Origin: Catenulispora sp. GP43 | GTDB taxonomy: Bacteria > Actinomycetota > Actinomycetes > Streptomycetales > Catenulisporaceae | Direction of reading: 5' to 3' | Length of the DNA stretch: 64,000 nt | Assembly: GCF_041260665.1 (NCBI RefSeq) | Contig: NZ_JBGCCT010000001.1 | Coordinates: 620,001-684,000 of the forward strand | Shown: positions 45,725 to 55,339 of the stretch, one piece after another | Position numbering within the stretch: position 1 is the first letter of the stretch | Layout: every line of letters starts with the position of its first letter | Position numbers and translations under genes: made by a program | Notes under the pieces: model-generated | Databases searched by the model: none | Told to the model about the DNA's origin: nothing | What the model saw: only the letters and a program-made list of their open reading frames with translations

Positions 45725-47797
45725 ATGAGCGCGCCCACTGACGTCCCCGCCGCACCGCCGACCCCCGGGTCGGCGGGCGGCGCGCCGTCGCGTCTGCCCG
45801 CCGGCCCGGTCCGGGTCCTGGCTCTGGCCCTGGCGGCCGGCTGGCTGATACCGATGGCCACCCACGCGGCCGGACTGGACATCGTCCTGGTCCCGCTCAT
45901 CGTCGCCGCGACGGCGGCGCAGCTGACCATCGGCTCGACGCTCTCCGACCGGCTGATCCCGGCGGTGGGCCTGGTGTGCGGCACGGCGATCGCCGGCGGT
46001 TTCGTGTTCTCCAGCTGGCCGTGGGGTCTTCAACCGGTGCCGGTGGCGGGTGTCTGGTTCAGCGCCCTGTCCCTGCTGGCGTTCCGGACCCACGCGCGCA
46101 CCGGCCGGCGTCCGAGCCTGCCGCGCCGCGTCGTCGGCTCCGACCTCCCGCTGCTGGCCGCGGGCGGCTACGGGGCCTGGGTCGCCCTGGCCCCCGTCCT
46201 GCGCACCACCCCCACCGCGGGGCTCGGGTACACCACCCTGACCGGCGACCGGATGCGGCAGTTCGGCCTGTTCGACACCATCTCGCGGGTCGGCGGCTAC
46301 CCCTTCCTGCACTGGCGCGCCGCGGCCTCGGTCGTCGACCCGAAGATCGGGCGGAACTACCCCGCGGGCATGCACTACCTCTACGCGCTGCTCGACTCCT
46401 TCGTGACCTCCGGCACCCGGACGAGCCCGGTCGCCGAGCTGGACCGCTATCGCGACTACGTCGCGCTGGGCTTCGCCTTCCTGGTGCTGTCCGTGGCCTG
46501 GGGCGCCCGCCGGGTGCTCGGCCCGGCCACCCCGGGCTGGCAGCGCGCGCTGGTGGTCTCGGCGGCCGGCGCCTGGGCCGCGACCGGGGTGCTGACCACC
46601 ATGCTGTGGTGCACGTGGGACGCCGAGGTGCTGGCGCTGGGCTTCATGGCGCTGGCCGCGGCGATCGCGGTGCGGCCGATCAGCCGGCCGACCGAACAGC
46701 TGCTGCTGGTCGGCGCGCTCGTCGCCGCCGCGGGGTTCACCTACACCCTGTACGTGCCCTTCGCCTGGGCGCTGGCCGCCGTGTTCGGGTTCGCCAACCG
46801 GCGCCGGCTGCGGCCCCACCTGTGGTTCACAGCGGCCGTCGGCACGGTCAGCCTCCTGATATCCGTAACGCCCTACCTGCTCCAGCTGCGCTACGACACC
46901 GTCAGCACCTCCGACGGGCTGCTCACCCCGGGCTTCGCGATCACCGTGCCGCACTCGACCCTGCTGGTGCTGGCCGGGCTGTGCGCCCTCGGGCTGCTGT
47001 CGGCGACCGGCCGGCGCCGCCCGACGACGGCCACGCTGGCCCTGCTGCTCGGCACCGCGATCGCCGTGGTGGCGGCCTTCGGCCTCTATCAGCTGGCGAA
47101 GATCGGCTTCACGACCTACTACTTCCCCAAGGCCATGCACGTCGCGCTGGTCTTCGCGGTGATGGGGGCCGGCACCGCCGTCACCGTGCTCAAGCCGGGC
47201 TGGTCCGGCGGCACCGCCGCGCTGTGGAAGCGCCGGGCCGCCGGGACCGCGGGCGCGCTGGCCGGGGTGATCGCGGTCGGCGCCGCCTCGCCCGGCCCGG
47301 TGCGGTTCCAGTACCAGGACATGTATCCGGGCCCGGACACCACGTGGGCGCGGGTCTGGGACGACGGCCGGCAGATCTTCGGGGTCCACGGCGCGGCCCT
47401 GGCCTACCTGTCGGACCGGCATCTGCTCGGCGACGGCAGGCCGACCGTCGCCCTGTGGGACCGGACCGGCAGCCAGAACCGGGACCTGACGCTCATCATG
47501 GCCGCGCTCAACCACGATTCCGGGACGATGGGGCCGATCCTGTACGGGCTCACCGATCTCGACGGGCTGGCCGGCGTCGCGCCCCCGCCGAGGCCGGGGG
47601 CCCCGCTGGCCCCGGGCACCGAGAGCGCGCTGGGCGCCTTCACCGATCTGGTCAGAACCTCGCGGGTCCCTTTGCGCGTCATCACACCCGACCCGGTGGT
47701 CGCCGCCCGGCTGCGCGCGATCGCCGCGTCGCACCCGTCCCTGAAGCTCGCAGTGCTCTACCTTCCCGATCTCCCCGGCGAACGCTCGCCGGCCTAG
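45725..47797 (+). CDS. polytopic membrane protein, tandem paralogue 1
   Basis: 690 aa with about twelve membrane helices. The segments SSWPWGLQPVPVAG and RRPSLPRRVVGSDLPLLA are closely repeated in the next gene, marking the two as paralogues. A long outer loop (about 155-235) has TGDRMRQFGLFDTISRVGGYPFLHW and YPAGMHYLYALLD. A soluble C-terminal part (about 520-690) has DPVVAARLRAIAASHPSLKLAVLYLPDLP. The pattern is GT-C-like (large loop after helix pair), but no family is recognised. Next gene starts 14 bases later. Confidence 0.75.
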   Translation: MSAPTDVPAAPPTPGSAGGAPSRLPAGPVRVLALALAAGWLIPMATHAAGLDIVLVPLIVAATAAQLTIGSTLSDRLIPAVGLVCGTAIAGGFVFSSWPWGLQPVPVAGVWFSALSLLAFRTHARTGRRPSLPRRVVGSDLPLLAAGGYGAWVALAPVLRTTPTAGLGYTTLTGDRMRQFGLFDTISRVGGYPFLHWRAAASVVDPKIGRNYPAGMHYLYALLDSFVTSGTRTSPVAELDRYRDYVALGFAFLVLSVAWGARRVLGPATPGWQRALVVSAAGAWAATGVLTTMLWCTWDAEVLALGFMALAAAIAVRPISRPTEQLLLVGALVAAAGFTYTLYVPFAWALAAVFGFANRRRLRPHLWFTAAVGTVSLLISVTPYLLQLRYDTVSTSDGLLTPGFAITVPHSTLLVLAGLCALGLLSATGRRRPTTATLALLLGTAIAVVAAFGLYQLAKIGFTTYYFPKAMHVALVFAVMGAGTAVTVLKPGWSGGTAALWKRRAAGTAGALAGVIAVGAASPGPVRFQYQDMYPGPDTTWARVWDDGRQIFGVHGAALAYLSDRHLLGDGRPTVALWDRTGSQNRDLTLIMAALNHDSGTMGPILYGLTDLDGLAGVAPPPRPGAPLAPGTESALGAFTDLVRTSRVPLRVITPDPVVAARLRAIAASHPSLKLAVLYLPDLPGERSPA

Positions 47798-47811
47798 AAC
47801 CGAGGCCCCCG

Positions 47812-49893
47812 ATGGACACGACCCTGCCGCCGACGGCCGCCGAACCGCAGCCGGACCCCGTCGAGGACCGGCCGCTGCCCAGACGGGGACCGCGGCGCCG
47901 CTCCGACCTCCCGCCCCTGGCCACCCGCGCGGCCTGGACCGCCGGCCTGGTCGTGGCGGCCTGGGTCCTGCCGCTGCTGACCGACCTGCTGCACGCCGAC
48001 ATCCTGCTGCTGCCGGTCATCGGGCTGGCCACGGCCTCGCTGCTGCGGGCCGGCCACACCCTGCTGGACCGGCTGATGTTCACCACCGCGCTGCTGGCCG
48101 GGGTGCTGATCGCAACGGGGCTGCTGTTCTCGGCCTGGCCCTGGGGCCTGGACCCGGTGCCGGTCTCCGGCACCCTGCTGACCGGCATCGTGGCGGTCGG
48201 CGCGGCGCTGAACCGCCGGCCGAGCCTGCCGCGCCGGGTCCTGGCCAGCGATCTGCTGGTCCTGGCCGCGCCGGTGCTGTCCTATCGGGTGCTGAACGCG
48301 CCGTTCGCGGGCAAGACCTTCCTGCAGCAGCTGGCGTTCACCTCCTCCCGGGAGGACTCGTTCAACCACTTCGCGCTGTTCGACGCCATCCGGCACGTCG
48401 GAGGGTTCACCTTCCTGCACGGCGGCTCGGCCGCCAAGTTCGTGATCAACGGCAACCAGTACACGTACCCGTCCGGGTCGCACTTCCTGTACGCGCTGAT
48501 CGACGTGTTCCGCCGCTCGACGACGACCCCGGACTCCTCCTACGACGCCTTCGGCCGCTACCACCAGTACGAGATCGTCGGCATGGCCTTCACCTGCATG
48601 GCGATCGTCTGGGCGGCCCGCTGGATAGCCGGGCCGGCGATGACTGGCTGGCGGCGGGCCCTGATCTGCGGGACCGTCGGCTGCCTGGCCGTCTACGGCG
48701 ACCTGACCACGCTGTACTGGCAGGGCTTCGACGGCGAGGTGGTGTCCCTGGGCCTGCTCGCCCTGGCCACCGCCGTCCTGGTCCGCCCGCCCCACCGGGT
48801 CCGCGAGCAGATGCTGCTGATCGGTTCGCTGGTGATCTCGATCAGCTTCACCTACAGCCTCTACCCGGCGTTCCTGGCGGTCGGGGTCCTGATAGCCGTG
48901 GCGGTGTACTGGCGCCGGGCGCTGCGGCACTGGGTCTTCGCCCTCGCGGTCTGCGCGGTCGCCCTGCCCATCGCGTACATCCCCTATTGGGAGTCCAGCG
49001 CGCACTCGGCGGTCAGCGCGGGCCCGCTGTTCCTGCAGGGCGGCGCCTTCTGGGGCTTCTCGCGCGCCACGTCCGTCGGCTTCGCCCTGGTCGCGATGTC
49101 CGGCCTGGCGACCCGGGCCGGCCGGCGCTCGCCGGCGTGGTGGGCGCTCACCGCGTTCGTCGGCCTGTCCTGCGCGGTCGCGGTCTACACCGAGTGGTAC
49201 GGGCGCTCGCACATAGGCCAGCCCGGCTACTACAGCTCCAAGATGGTCGAGGCCGCGTGGGTGATCACGCTGTGCGGGTTCGGGGCCATCGGCCTGTTCC
49301 TGAAGCCCGGCCAGCGGACCAAGCGGCGCGTCCTGGGCTCGCGCCGGCTGACCGAACTGCCCGCCGCCGCCGCGGCCCTGGCCGGCGTGCTGGTCCTGAC
49401 CCGCGCCGTGCCGCTGGTCCCGGTCGACTGGCAGTGGGGCCAGAACGTGCCGGCCGGCCTGAGCACCTCGGCGATCTGGTCGAACGGCCTGGTGATCTCC
49501 GGGTGGACCAAGCCGACCTGGGAGTACGCCAAGGCGCTGCCGGTGGGCGACGGAGTGCCGACGGCCGCGATCTTCTCCGACACCGCCCACGACAACCGGC
49601 ACGTGACCATGTTCCTGGCCGCGCTCAACGGCGACATGGGCCAGATGGACATCGACGGCCTCGGCGGCCACGGCATCGACAACCTGGACTCGGTCAAGCT
49701 CGACGCCAAGGGGCACATGCCGGCCATCGACAAGCTCTATCTGTCGCGGCTCGAGACCTGGATCGAGCAGCGTCCGGTCGGGTTGCGCGTTGCGGTGTCC
49801 AACAAGGCGGTCGCCGACTACCTGACGGCCTTCGGGGATCAGAACCCGCAATTGCGCCTGGTGGTGGTCTATCTGCCGCACTTCAACGGCTGA
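47812..49893 (+). CDS. polytopic membrane protein, tandem paralogue 2
   Basis: 693 aa from ATG 47812; the very long open frame that starts at 45976 is a shadow before this point. It repeats the signatures of the preceding protein: FSAWPWGLDPVPVSG, NRRPSLPRRVLASDLLVLAA, NHFALFDAIRHVGGFTFLHG and YPSGSHFLYALIDVF. It ends LRLVVVYLPHFNG against LKLAVLYLPDLPG. About twelve membrane helices. Divergence between the copies is large, so the duplication is old. It probably works with its neighbour in making or moving a surface polymer; that is inference. Confidence 0.75.
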   Translation: MDTTLPPTAAEPQPDPVEDRPLPRRGPRRRSDLPPLATRAAWTAGLVVAAWVLPLLTDLLHADILLLPVIGLATASLLRAGHTLLDRLMFTTALLAGVLIATGLLFSAWPWGLDPVPVSGTLLTGIVAVGAALNRRPSLPRRVLASDLLVLAAPVLSYRVLNAPFAGKTFLQQLAFTSSREDSFNHFALFDAIRHVGGFTFLHGGSAAKFVINGNQYTYPSGSHFLYALIDVFRRSTTTPDSSYDAFGRYHQYEIVGMAFTCMAIVWAARWIAGPAMTGWRRALICGTVGCLAVYGDLTTLYWQGFDGEVVSLGLLALATAVLVRPPHRVREQMLLIGSLVISISFTYSLYPAFLAVGVLIAVAVYWRRALRHWVFALAVCAVALPIAYIPYWESSAHSAVSAGPLFLQGGAFWGFSRATSVGFALVAMSGLATRAGRRSPAWWALTAFVGLSCAVAVYTEWYGRSHIGQPGYYSSKMVEAAWVITLCGFGAIGLFLKPGQRTKRRVLGSRRLTELPAAAAALAGVLVLTRAVPLVPVDWQWGQNVPAGLSTSAIWSNGLVISGWTKPTWEYAKALPVGDGVPTAAIFSDTAHDNRHVTMFLAALNGDMGQMDIDGLGGHGIDNLDSVKLDAKGHMPAIDKLYLSRLETWIEQRPVGLRVAVSNKAVADYLTAFGDQNPQLRLVVVYLPHFNG

Positions 49894-50020
49894 CCGGAGG
49901 GCGTCACAGCACGACGCCGTATGGGTCACAGCATGTCCCCAACCGGCCCGTCGGCCCGCACCGATGTCATATTGTGGGCCGACTGACTTCTCACCGAACG
50001 CCACCGCAACAGGGGAACCC

Positions 50021-51232
50021 ATGCCCGAAACCGCACCAAACGGCTTCGCTCACGATGTCGTGGTCATCGGCGGGGGCGGGCACGTCGGCCTGCCGCTGGC
50101 TATCGCGCTCGCCGACCGCGGCGCCTCGGTGGTCGTCTACGACGTCAGCGCGGAGGCCGTCGAGGCGGTGAACTCCGCCCGGCTGCCGTTCGACGAGCCC
50201 GGGGCCGCCCCGGTGATCGAGCGCGTGGTGGCCGCCGGGGCGCTGTCGGCGTCCACCGACCCGGCGGTGGTGGCCGCCTGCGAGCACGTGATCGTGGTCA
50301 TCGGCACCCCGGTGGACGAGCACCTGAACCCCGACCAGACCGCGATCCCGCGGGCGCTGGAGACCTGTGCGCCGCACTTCCGGGACGGCCAGCTGCTGAT
50401 ACTGCGATCGACGGTGTACCCCGGGGTCACCGAGCTGGTGGAGCGGATGATCGCGCGCCTGGGCGTGGCCGTCGACGTGGCCTTCTGCCCCGAGCGCATC
50501 GCCGAGGGCAAGGCCATGACCGAGCTGTTCGAGCTGCCGCAGATCGTCTCCGGCCGGACCGAGCGGGCGCAGCAGCGTGCGGAGGCGCTGTTCCACCGGC
50601 TCACCGACAAGATCGTTCACCTGAGCCCGGAAGAGGCCGAGCTGGCCAAGCTGTTCACCAACACCTGGCGCTACATCAAGTTCGCCGCGGTGAACCAGTT
50701 CTACATGATGGCCAACGACCGGGGCCTGGACTTCGAGCGCATCCGGGCGGGCCTGACGCAGGACTATCCGCGCGCGGCCGACATGCCCGGCGCCGGGTTC
50801 GCCGCGGGGCCGTGCCTGTTCAAGGACGCCATGCAGCTGGCGGCATTCCACAACAACAACTTCACCCTCGGCTACGCGGCGATGACCACGAACGAGGGCC
50901 TGCCGCTGTACGTCGTGGACCGGCTGGACTCGCAGTACGACCTGAAGAACATGACGGTCGGCATCCTGGGCATGGCGTTCAAGGGCGGCTCGGACGACAC
51001 CCGCTCCTCGCTGTCCTACAAGCTCAAGCGGATCCTGAAGTTCAAGGCCGCCGAGGTGCTGTGCACCGACCCGCTGGTCACCACCGACCCCTCGCTGGTC
51101 GGCCTGGAGGAGGTCCTGGAGAAGTCGGACCTGCTCATCGTCGGCGCCCCCCATCCGGAGTACCGGGGCCTGAAGGCCTCGGTGCCGGTGGCCGACATCT
51201 GGAACGTCTTCGGCGAAGGGGTCCGCGTATGA
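50021..51232 (+). CDS. UDP-sugar (nucleotide-sugar) 6-dehydrogenase
   Basis: 403 aa from ATG 50021, with AGGGGAA upstream. The NAD fold is VVVIGGGGHVGLPLAIALADRG, then IVVIGTPVDEHLNPD, FCPERIAEGKAM, the lysine-containing ELAKLFTNTWRYIKFA helix, and the catalytic C265 in AAGPCLFKD. It oxidises a UDP-hexose or UDP-N-acetylhexosamine twice to the uronate. The ERIAEGKAM motif resembles the WecC/WbpA type acting on N-acetyl sugars more than UDP-glucose dehydrogenase. The gene overlaps the next by ATGA. A TATTGT hexamer at 49970 may be its -10. Confidence 0.9.
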   Translation: MPETAPNGFAHDVVVIGGGGHVGLPLAIALADRGASVVVYDVSAEAVEAVNSARLPFDEPGAAPVIERVVAAGALSASTDPAVVAACEHVIVVIGTPVDEHLNPDQTAIPRALETCAPHFRDGQLLILRSTVYPGVTELVERMIARLGVAVDVAFCPERIAEGKAMTELFELPQIVSGRTERAQQRAEALFHRLTDKIVHLSPEEAELAKLFTNTWRYIKFAAVNQFYMMANDRGLDFERIRAGLTQDYPRAADMPGAGFAAGPCLFKDAMQLAAFHNNNFTLGYAAMTTNEGLPLYVVDRLDSQYDLKNMTVGILGMAFKGGSDDTRSSLSYKLKRILKFKAAEVLCTDPLVTTDPSLVGLEEVLEKSDLLIVGAPHPEYRGLKASVPVADIWNVFGEGVRV

Positions 51233-51984
51233 CGCCGGCGGTGGATCCGAACCGGCCGAAGGTCTCGGTCATCATCCCGGCCTACAACGAGGGCGACGGG
51301 GTGCTCCCGGTGCTGGACCGGCTCTTCGAGTCCGTCCAGCTGCCGTGCGAGGTGCTGGTCGTGGTGGACACCCCCGAGGACACCACGATGCCGGTGATAG
51401 AGAAGTACGCCGTCGCCGAGCCCCGGCTCAAGCCGCTGGTCAACACCTACGGCCGGGGTCCGGCCAACGCCATCCGGTTCGGCATCGACCACGCGCTGAG
51501 CCCGGCCGCGGTGGTCACCATGGCCGACGGCTGCGACGACCCGCGCCAGATCGACGACTTGGCCCGGCTGGTGGAGCGCGGCGTGGCGGTGGCCGCGGCC
51601 TCCCGCTACATGGCCGGCGGCCAGCAGGTCGGCGGGCCGCTGCTCAAGGGCCTGATGTCGCAGGCCGCCGGCCGCTCGCTGGCCTGGTTCGCGCGCGTGG
51701 GCACGCGCGATGCGACCAACTCCTTCAAGGCCTACTCCACCGAGTTCGTCCGCGAGGTCGGCATCGACTCCCGCGACGGCTTCGAGATCGGCATCGAGCT
51801 GGCCGCCAAGGCCCGCCGGCTGCGCCGTCCGGTCGCCGAGATCCCGACCATCTGGCTGGACCGCACCCAGGGCGGCTCCAACTTCCAGCTGCGCAAGTGG
51901 CTGCCCAAGTACCTGCGCTGGTACCGGTTCGCCTTCGGGCCGCCGTTGACCGTCGAGCAGCTGCGTGACAAGACCGAGCACTGA
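51229..51984 (+). CDS. glycosyltransferase family 2
   Basis: 251 aa, start overlapping the previous stop (ATGA). GT-A motifs: VSVIIPAYNEGDGV, VVVDTPEDTT and ADGCDDPRQID (DxD-like acidic triplet). NSFKAYSTEFV then GFEIGIELAAKARRL resemble the dolichol-phosphate-mannose-synthase type. It lacks membrane helices, so it is probably peripheral. It should transfer a sugar from a nucleotide donor to a lipid carrier. Co-translated with the dehydrogenase. Confidence 0.9.
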   Translation: MTPAVDPNRPKVSVIIPAYNEGDGVLPVLDRLFESVQLPCEVLVVVDTPEDTTMPVIEKYAVAEPRLKPLVNTYGRGPANAIRFGIDHALSPAAVVTMADGCDDPRQIDDLARLVERGVAVAAASRYMAGGQQVGGPLLKGLMSQAAGRSLAWFARVGTRDATNSFKAYSTEFVREVGIDSRDGFEIGIELAAKARRLRRPVAEIPTIWLDRTQGGSNFQLRKWLPKYLRWYRFAFGPPLTVEQLRDKTEH

Positions 51985-52004
51985 GATCCCAGGAAGCGAT
52001 ACCC

Positions 52005-53039
52005 ATGTCTGAGAAAGTCCTCGTCTCCGGCTCGGCCGGCTTCATCGGCGGCTATGTCGTGGAGGAGCTGCTCTCACGCGGCTACACCGTGGTCGGCATC
52101 GACAACTACTCGAAGTACGGCAAGATCGTGAAGTCGTACGACGACCACCCGGACTACCAGTTCCACGAGGGCGACGTCCGCGACACCGCTCTGATGACCG
52201 AGCTGCTGTCGGACTGCGACCACTTCATCGCCGGTGCCGCGCTGATCGGCGGCATCTCCTACTTCCACACCTACGCCTACGACCTGCTGGCGACCAACGA
52301 GCGCATCATCGCCTCCTCGTGCGACGCCGCCATCAAGGCGCACAACAGCGGCAACGGCCGGCTGAAGAAGGTCACGTACATGTCCTCCTCGATGGTCTTC
52401 GAGTCCACCGAGGTGTGGCCGTCGGTCGAGGGCTCCGAGCGCAAGGTGCCGCCGCCGCTGTCGTCCTACGGCTTCCAGAAGCTGGCCGTGGAGTACTTCG
52501 CGCGCGCGGCGTGGGACCAGTACAAGCTGCCGTACACGATCGTGCGGCCGTTCAACTGCGTCGGTATCGGCGAGTCCCGCGCGCTGGGCGACGAGGAGAT
52601 CCTGTCCGGCAACGTCAAGCTGGCGATGAGCCACGTGGTGCCGGACCTGGTGCAGAAGATCGTCAAGGGCCAGGACCCGCTGCACATCCTGGGCACCGGC
52701 GAGCAGGTGCGCCACTACACCTACGGCGGCGACCTGGCCCGCGGCATCGTGACCGCGATGGCGCACCCGGCGGCGCTGAACGACGACTTCAACCTGTCCA
52801 CCCCGGCCGGGCACTCGGTCAGGGAGCTGGCCGAGGCGATCTGGGCCAAGATCAAGGGCCCGGACGTCCCGCTGACCCTGGTCTCCGACGATCCGTTCGA
52901 GTACGACGTGCAGCGCCGCGTGCCGGCCACCGAGAAGGCCGAGCGGGTCCTGGGCTTCACCGCAGACACCTCGCTGGAGCAGATGCTCGACGAGGTGATC
53001 CCGTGGATCGTCACCGCGGTGGAGAACGGCACCATCTGA
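52005..53039 (+). CDS. NAD-dependent sugar epimerase/dehydratase (extended SDR)
   Basis: 344 aa with a CAGGAAG ribosome-binding site. The fold begins VLVSGSAGFIGGYVVEEL. The active site shows SSSMVF and Y-GFQ-K (SSYGFQKLAVEYF). NCVGIGE and the VRHYTYGGDLARGI motif match the sugar-nucleotide epimerase group. It acts on a nucleotide sugar of the same locus. A strong hairpin follows the gene, so this ends the first transcription unit with the dehydrogenase and GT2 genes. Confidence 0.9.
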   Translation: MSEKVLVSGSAGFIGGYVVEELLSRGYTVVGIDNYSKYGKIVKSYDDHPDYQFHEGDVRDTALMTELLSDCDHFIAGAALIGGISYFHTYAYDLLATNERIIASSCDAAIKAHNSGNGRLKKVTYMSSSMVFESTEVWPSVEGSERKVPPPLSSYGFQKLAVEYFARAAWDQYKLPYTIVRPFNCVGIGESRALGDEEILSGNVKLAMSHVVPDLVQKIVKGQDPLHILGTGEQVRHYTYGGDLARGIVTAMAHPAALNDDFNLSTPAGHSVRELAEAIWAKIKGPDVPLTLVSDDPFEYDVQRRVPATEKAERVLGFTADTSLEQMLDEVIPWIVTAVENGTI

Positions 53040-53075
53040 GATTTTCCGGACAATTCGGGTCCGCTAGGTGTATCA

Positions 53076-53105
53076 GCGCCGGTCCGCCATTCGACGGACC
53101 GGCGC
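53076..53105 (+). terminator. terminator hairpin after the epimerase gene
   Basis: GCGCCGGTCCG (53076-53086) pairs perfectly with CGGACCGGCGC (53095-53105) over an eight-base loop. The tail CTAGTGGCGCGCTTTG is only weakly T-rich. Confidence 0.65.
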
Positions 53106-53259
53106 CTAGTGGCGCGCTTTGTTAAGTACCATGAGCCGTCGTCGCCTTGTCCGGGCCGCGGGCGGCGTCCCCCTGATCCCCGCTGCCGGGCCGGTACCCG
53201 GGCTGGCAACCGGATCCGCCCCAGCCGGCGTCAGAAAACCAAGAAGGAGGTGCGCGACG

Positions 53260-53946
53260 ATGACCGACTACGACGACGTGTGGATCGTGATCCCGGTCTA
53301 CAACGAAGGCGCCGTCATCAGCGACGTCGTCGAGCGCACGCGCGAGACGTTCCCCAACATCGTCTGCGTCGACGACGGCAGCCGCGACGACTCGGCCGAG
53401 AAGATCGCCGGGACCGGCGCGCACCTGGTGCGGCACCCGGTCAACCTCGGCCAGGGCGCGGCCCTGCAGACCGGCATCGCCTACGCGCTGTCCCAGCCGG
53501 GCATGCGGTACCTGGTCACCTTCGACGCGGACGGCCAGCACCGGGTGGAGGACGCCGAGACGATGCTCGCCGTGGCCCGCACCGAGGGCGCCGACGTGGT
53601 CCTGGGCTCGCGCTTCCTGGAGCAGAACGAGCAGATCCCGCTGCTGAAGCGGATCGTGCTGCGCACCGTGGTGACGTTGAGCCCCACCGCGCGCAAGCTG
53701 AAGCTGTCCGACGCCCACAACGGGCTGCGGGTGATGAACCGCGAGGCCGCCTCCCGGCTGCGGATCACCATGAACGGGATGGCGCACGCCTCGGAGATCG
53801 TCGGCTTCCTGGCGAGCTCGGGACTGAAGGTCCGCGAGGTCCCGGTGACCATCCTGTACACCGACTACTCGCGGTCCAAGGGCCAGTCGCTGATCAACGG
53901 CGTCAACATACTGTTCGACCTGTCGGTCCGACAGCGAGGGGCGTAG
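53260..53946 (+). CDS. glycosyltransferase family 2 (DPM1/DesVIII-like)
   Basis: 228 aa from ATG 53260, preceded by a near-perfect AAGGAGGTG; the frame is open back to 53119, but that part lacks a site. Motifs are WIVIPVYNEGAVI, CVDDGSRDDS and FDADGQHRVEDAE. The segment VLRTVVTLSPTARKLKLSDAHNGLRVMNREA is the acceptor region of this GT2 group. It is followed by a DUF2304 gene, the usual partner. A piece of this gene recurs as a relic at 56625. Confidence 0.92.
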   Translation: MTDYDDVWIVIPVYNEGAVISDVVERTRETFPNIVCVDDGSRDDSAEKIAGTGAHLVRHPVNLGQGAALQTGIAYALSQPGMRYLVTFDADGQHRVEDAETMLAVARTEGADVVLGSRFLEQNEQIPLLKRIVLRTVVTLSPTARKLKLSDAHNGLRVMNREAASRLRITMNGMAHASEIVGFLASSGLKVREVPVTILYTDYSRSKGQSLINGVNILFDLSVRQRGA

Positions 53947-53951
53947 CACTC

Positions 53952-54383
53952 ATGCTGATCCAGATCATCCTGATCGCGGTCGCGGTCGTGCTGTTCGTGT
54001 TCTTCATCCGCAGCTCGCACTCGGTCAAGACGCAGGCGTTCAAGCGCATAGGGTTCGTCGTCTTCCTGATCCTGAGCCTGGACGCGGTGCTGCGGCCCAA
54101 CGACACCACCTGGCTGGCCCACAAGGTCGGGGTCGGCCGCGGCGCGGACCTGCTGCTGTACATGCTGGTCGCGGCATTCGCGTTCTTCGCGGTGAACACC
54201 TTCCTGCGCTTCCGCAACCTCGAACGCCGGTTCACCGACCTGGCTCGGGCCATCGCCCTGCGCGACGCGCAGCTGCCGCCCGAGGTGGTGACCGCCACGG
54301 CACCGCAGGTGCCGGCCCAGGCTCCGGCGCACGAGCAGGAGCAGGAGCCGCAGACCACCCTTTCTGGAGGACCCGCCCGATGA
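53952..54383 (+). CDS. DUF2304 family membrane protein
   Basis: 143 aa with three hydrophobic segments (about 2-20, 33-47, 68-88), then FRNLERRFTDLARAIALRD, the helix characteristic of DUF2304, and a Gln/Ala/Pro-rich tail. DUF2304 genes almost always follow a GT2 gene, as here (five bases apart), and are thought to anchor or regulate it. It overlaps the galE start by ATGA. Confidence 0.87.
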   Translation: MLIQIILIAVAVVLFVFFIRSSHSVKTQAFKRIGFVVFLILSLDAVLRPNDTTWLAHKVGVGRGADLLLYMLVAAFAFFAVNTFLRFRNLERRFTDLARAIALRDAQLPPEVVTATAPQVPAQAPAHEQEQEPQTTLSGGPAR

Positions 54384-55339
54384 CCTGGCTCGTGACCGGC
54401 GGCGCCGGTTACATCGGCGCGCACGTGGTGCGCGCGCTGCTCGCCGACGGCCACGACGTGGCGGTGCTCGACGACCTGTCGACCGGGTTCAAGGAGCGCG
54501 TCCCGGACGGCGTGCCGATGGTCATGGGCACGGTCCTGGACCCGGCCGCGCTGGAGCGCGCCTTCGGGGACCACGGCATCACCGGCGTCGTGCACCTGGC
54601 CGGCAAGAAGCAGGTCGGCGAGTCGGTCGCCAAACCGCTGTACTACTTCCATGAGAACGTCGAAGGCCTGCGGATCCTGCTGGCGTCCATGGGCGAGCAC
54701 GGCGTGCGCTCCCTGGTGTTCTCCTCCAGCGCCGCCGCGTACGGCATGCCGGACGTCGAGTTCGTCACCGAGGACACGCCCTGCGCGCCGCTGAGCCCCT
54801 ACGGGCTGACCAAGCTGATCGGCGAGCAGATGATCGCCGCCGCGGCCGTGGCCCAGCCGCTCAGCTATGTGAACATCCGCTACTTCAACGTCGCGGGCAG
54901 CGCGAGCCCCGAGCTCGCCGACCGCGGCGCGGCCAACCTGATCCCGCTGATCTTCGAACGCGTCGACGCCGGACTGCCCCCGCGCATCTTCGGCGACGAC
55001 TATCCGACCCCGGACGGCACCGGCATCCGGGACTACATCCACGTCGCGGACCTGGCCGAAGCGCACACCGCGGCAGCCCGCCGGCTGATCGCCGACCCGC
55101 AGACCGCGCTGACCGTCAACGCCGGCCGCGGCGTGGGCGTGTCGGTGCGCGAGATCATCCACACCGTCGGCGCCGTGATCGGCGACCCCGGCCTCACCGG
55201 CGCCGTCGAGGCGCGCCGGCCCGGCGACCCGGCCCGCTCGGTGGCCTCCGCCGACCGGATCCGCGAGGAGCTGGGGTGGACGGCGCGCCGGGACGTGCGC
55301 GAGATGGTGGAGTCGGCGTGGGCGGGATGGCGCCGGTGA
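54380..55339 (+). CDS. galE: UDP-glucose 4-epimerase-like protein
   Basis: 319 aa. TWLVTGGAGYIGAHVVRALL binds NAD. HLAGKKQVGESVAKPLYYFHENV, FSSSAAAYG and S-PYGLTK carry the catalytic Ser-Tyr-Lys. RYFNVAGS and DGTGIRDYIHVADLAEAH are typical GalE. It interconverts UDP-glucose and UDP-galactose, or the N-acetyl forms. Both ends overlap neighbours (54380-54383 and 55336-55339), so the block DUF2304-galE-acyltransferase is translationally coupled. The 3' third is duplicated, in shortened form, at 56690-56948. Confidence 0.9.
   Translation: MTWLVTGGAGYIGAHVVRALLADGHDVAVLDDLSTGFKERVPDGVPMVMGTVLDPAALERAFGDHGITGVVHLAGKKQVGESVAKPLYYFHENVEGLRILLASMGEHGVRSLVFSSSAAAYGMPDVEFVTEDTPCAPLSPYGLTKLIGEQMIAAAAVAQPLSYVNIRYFNVAGSASPELADRGAANLIPLIFERVDAGLPPRIFGDDYPTPDGTGIRDYIHVADLAEAHTAAARRLIADPQTALTVNAGRGVGVSVREIIHTVGAVIGDPGLTGAVEARRPGDPARSVASADRIREELGWTARRDVREMVESAWAGWRR

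Noticed and set aside
45976-47811. N-terminal half of a 1305-aa open frame leading into the second paralogue
   Set aside because: Out of frame with the real 45725 gene and Arg/Pro-rich; the true start of the downstream gene is ATG 47812.
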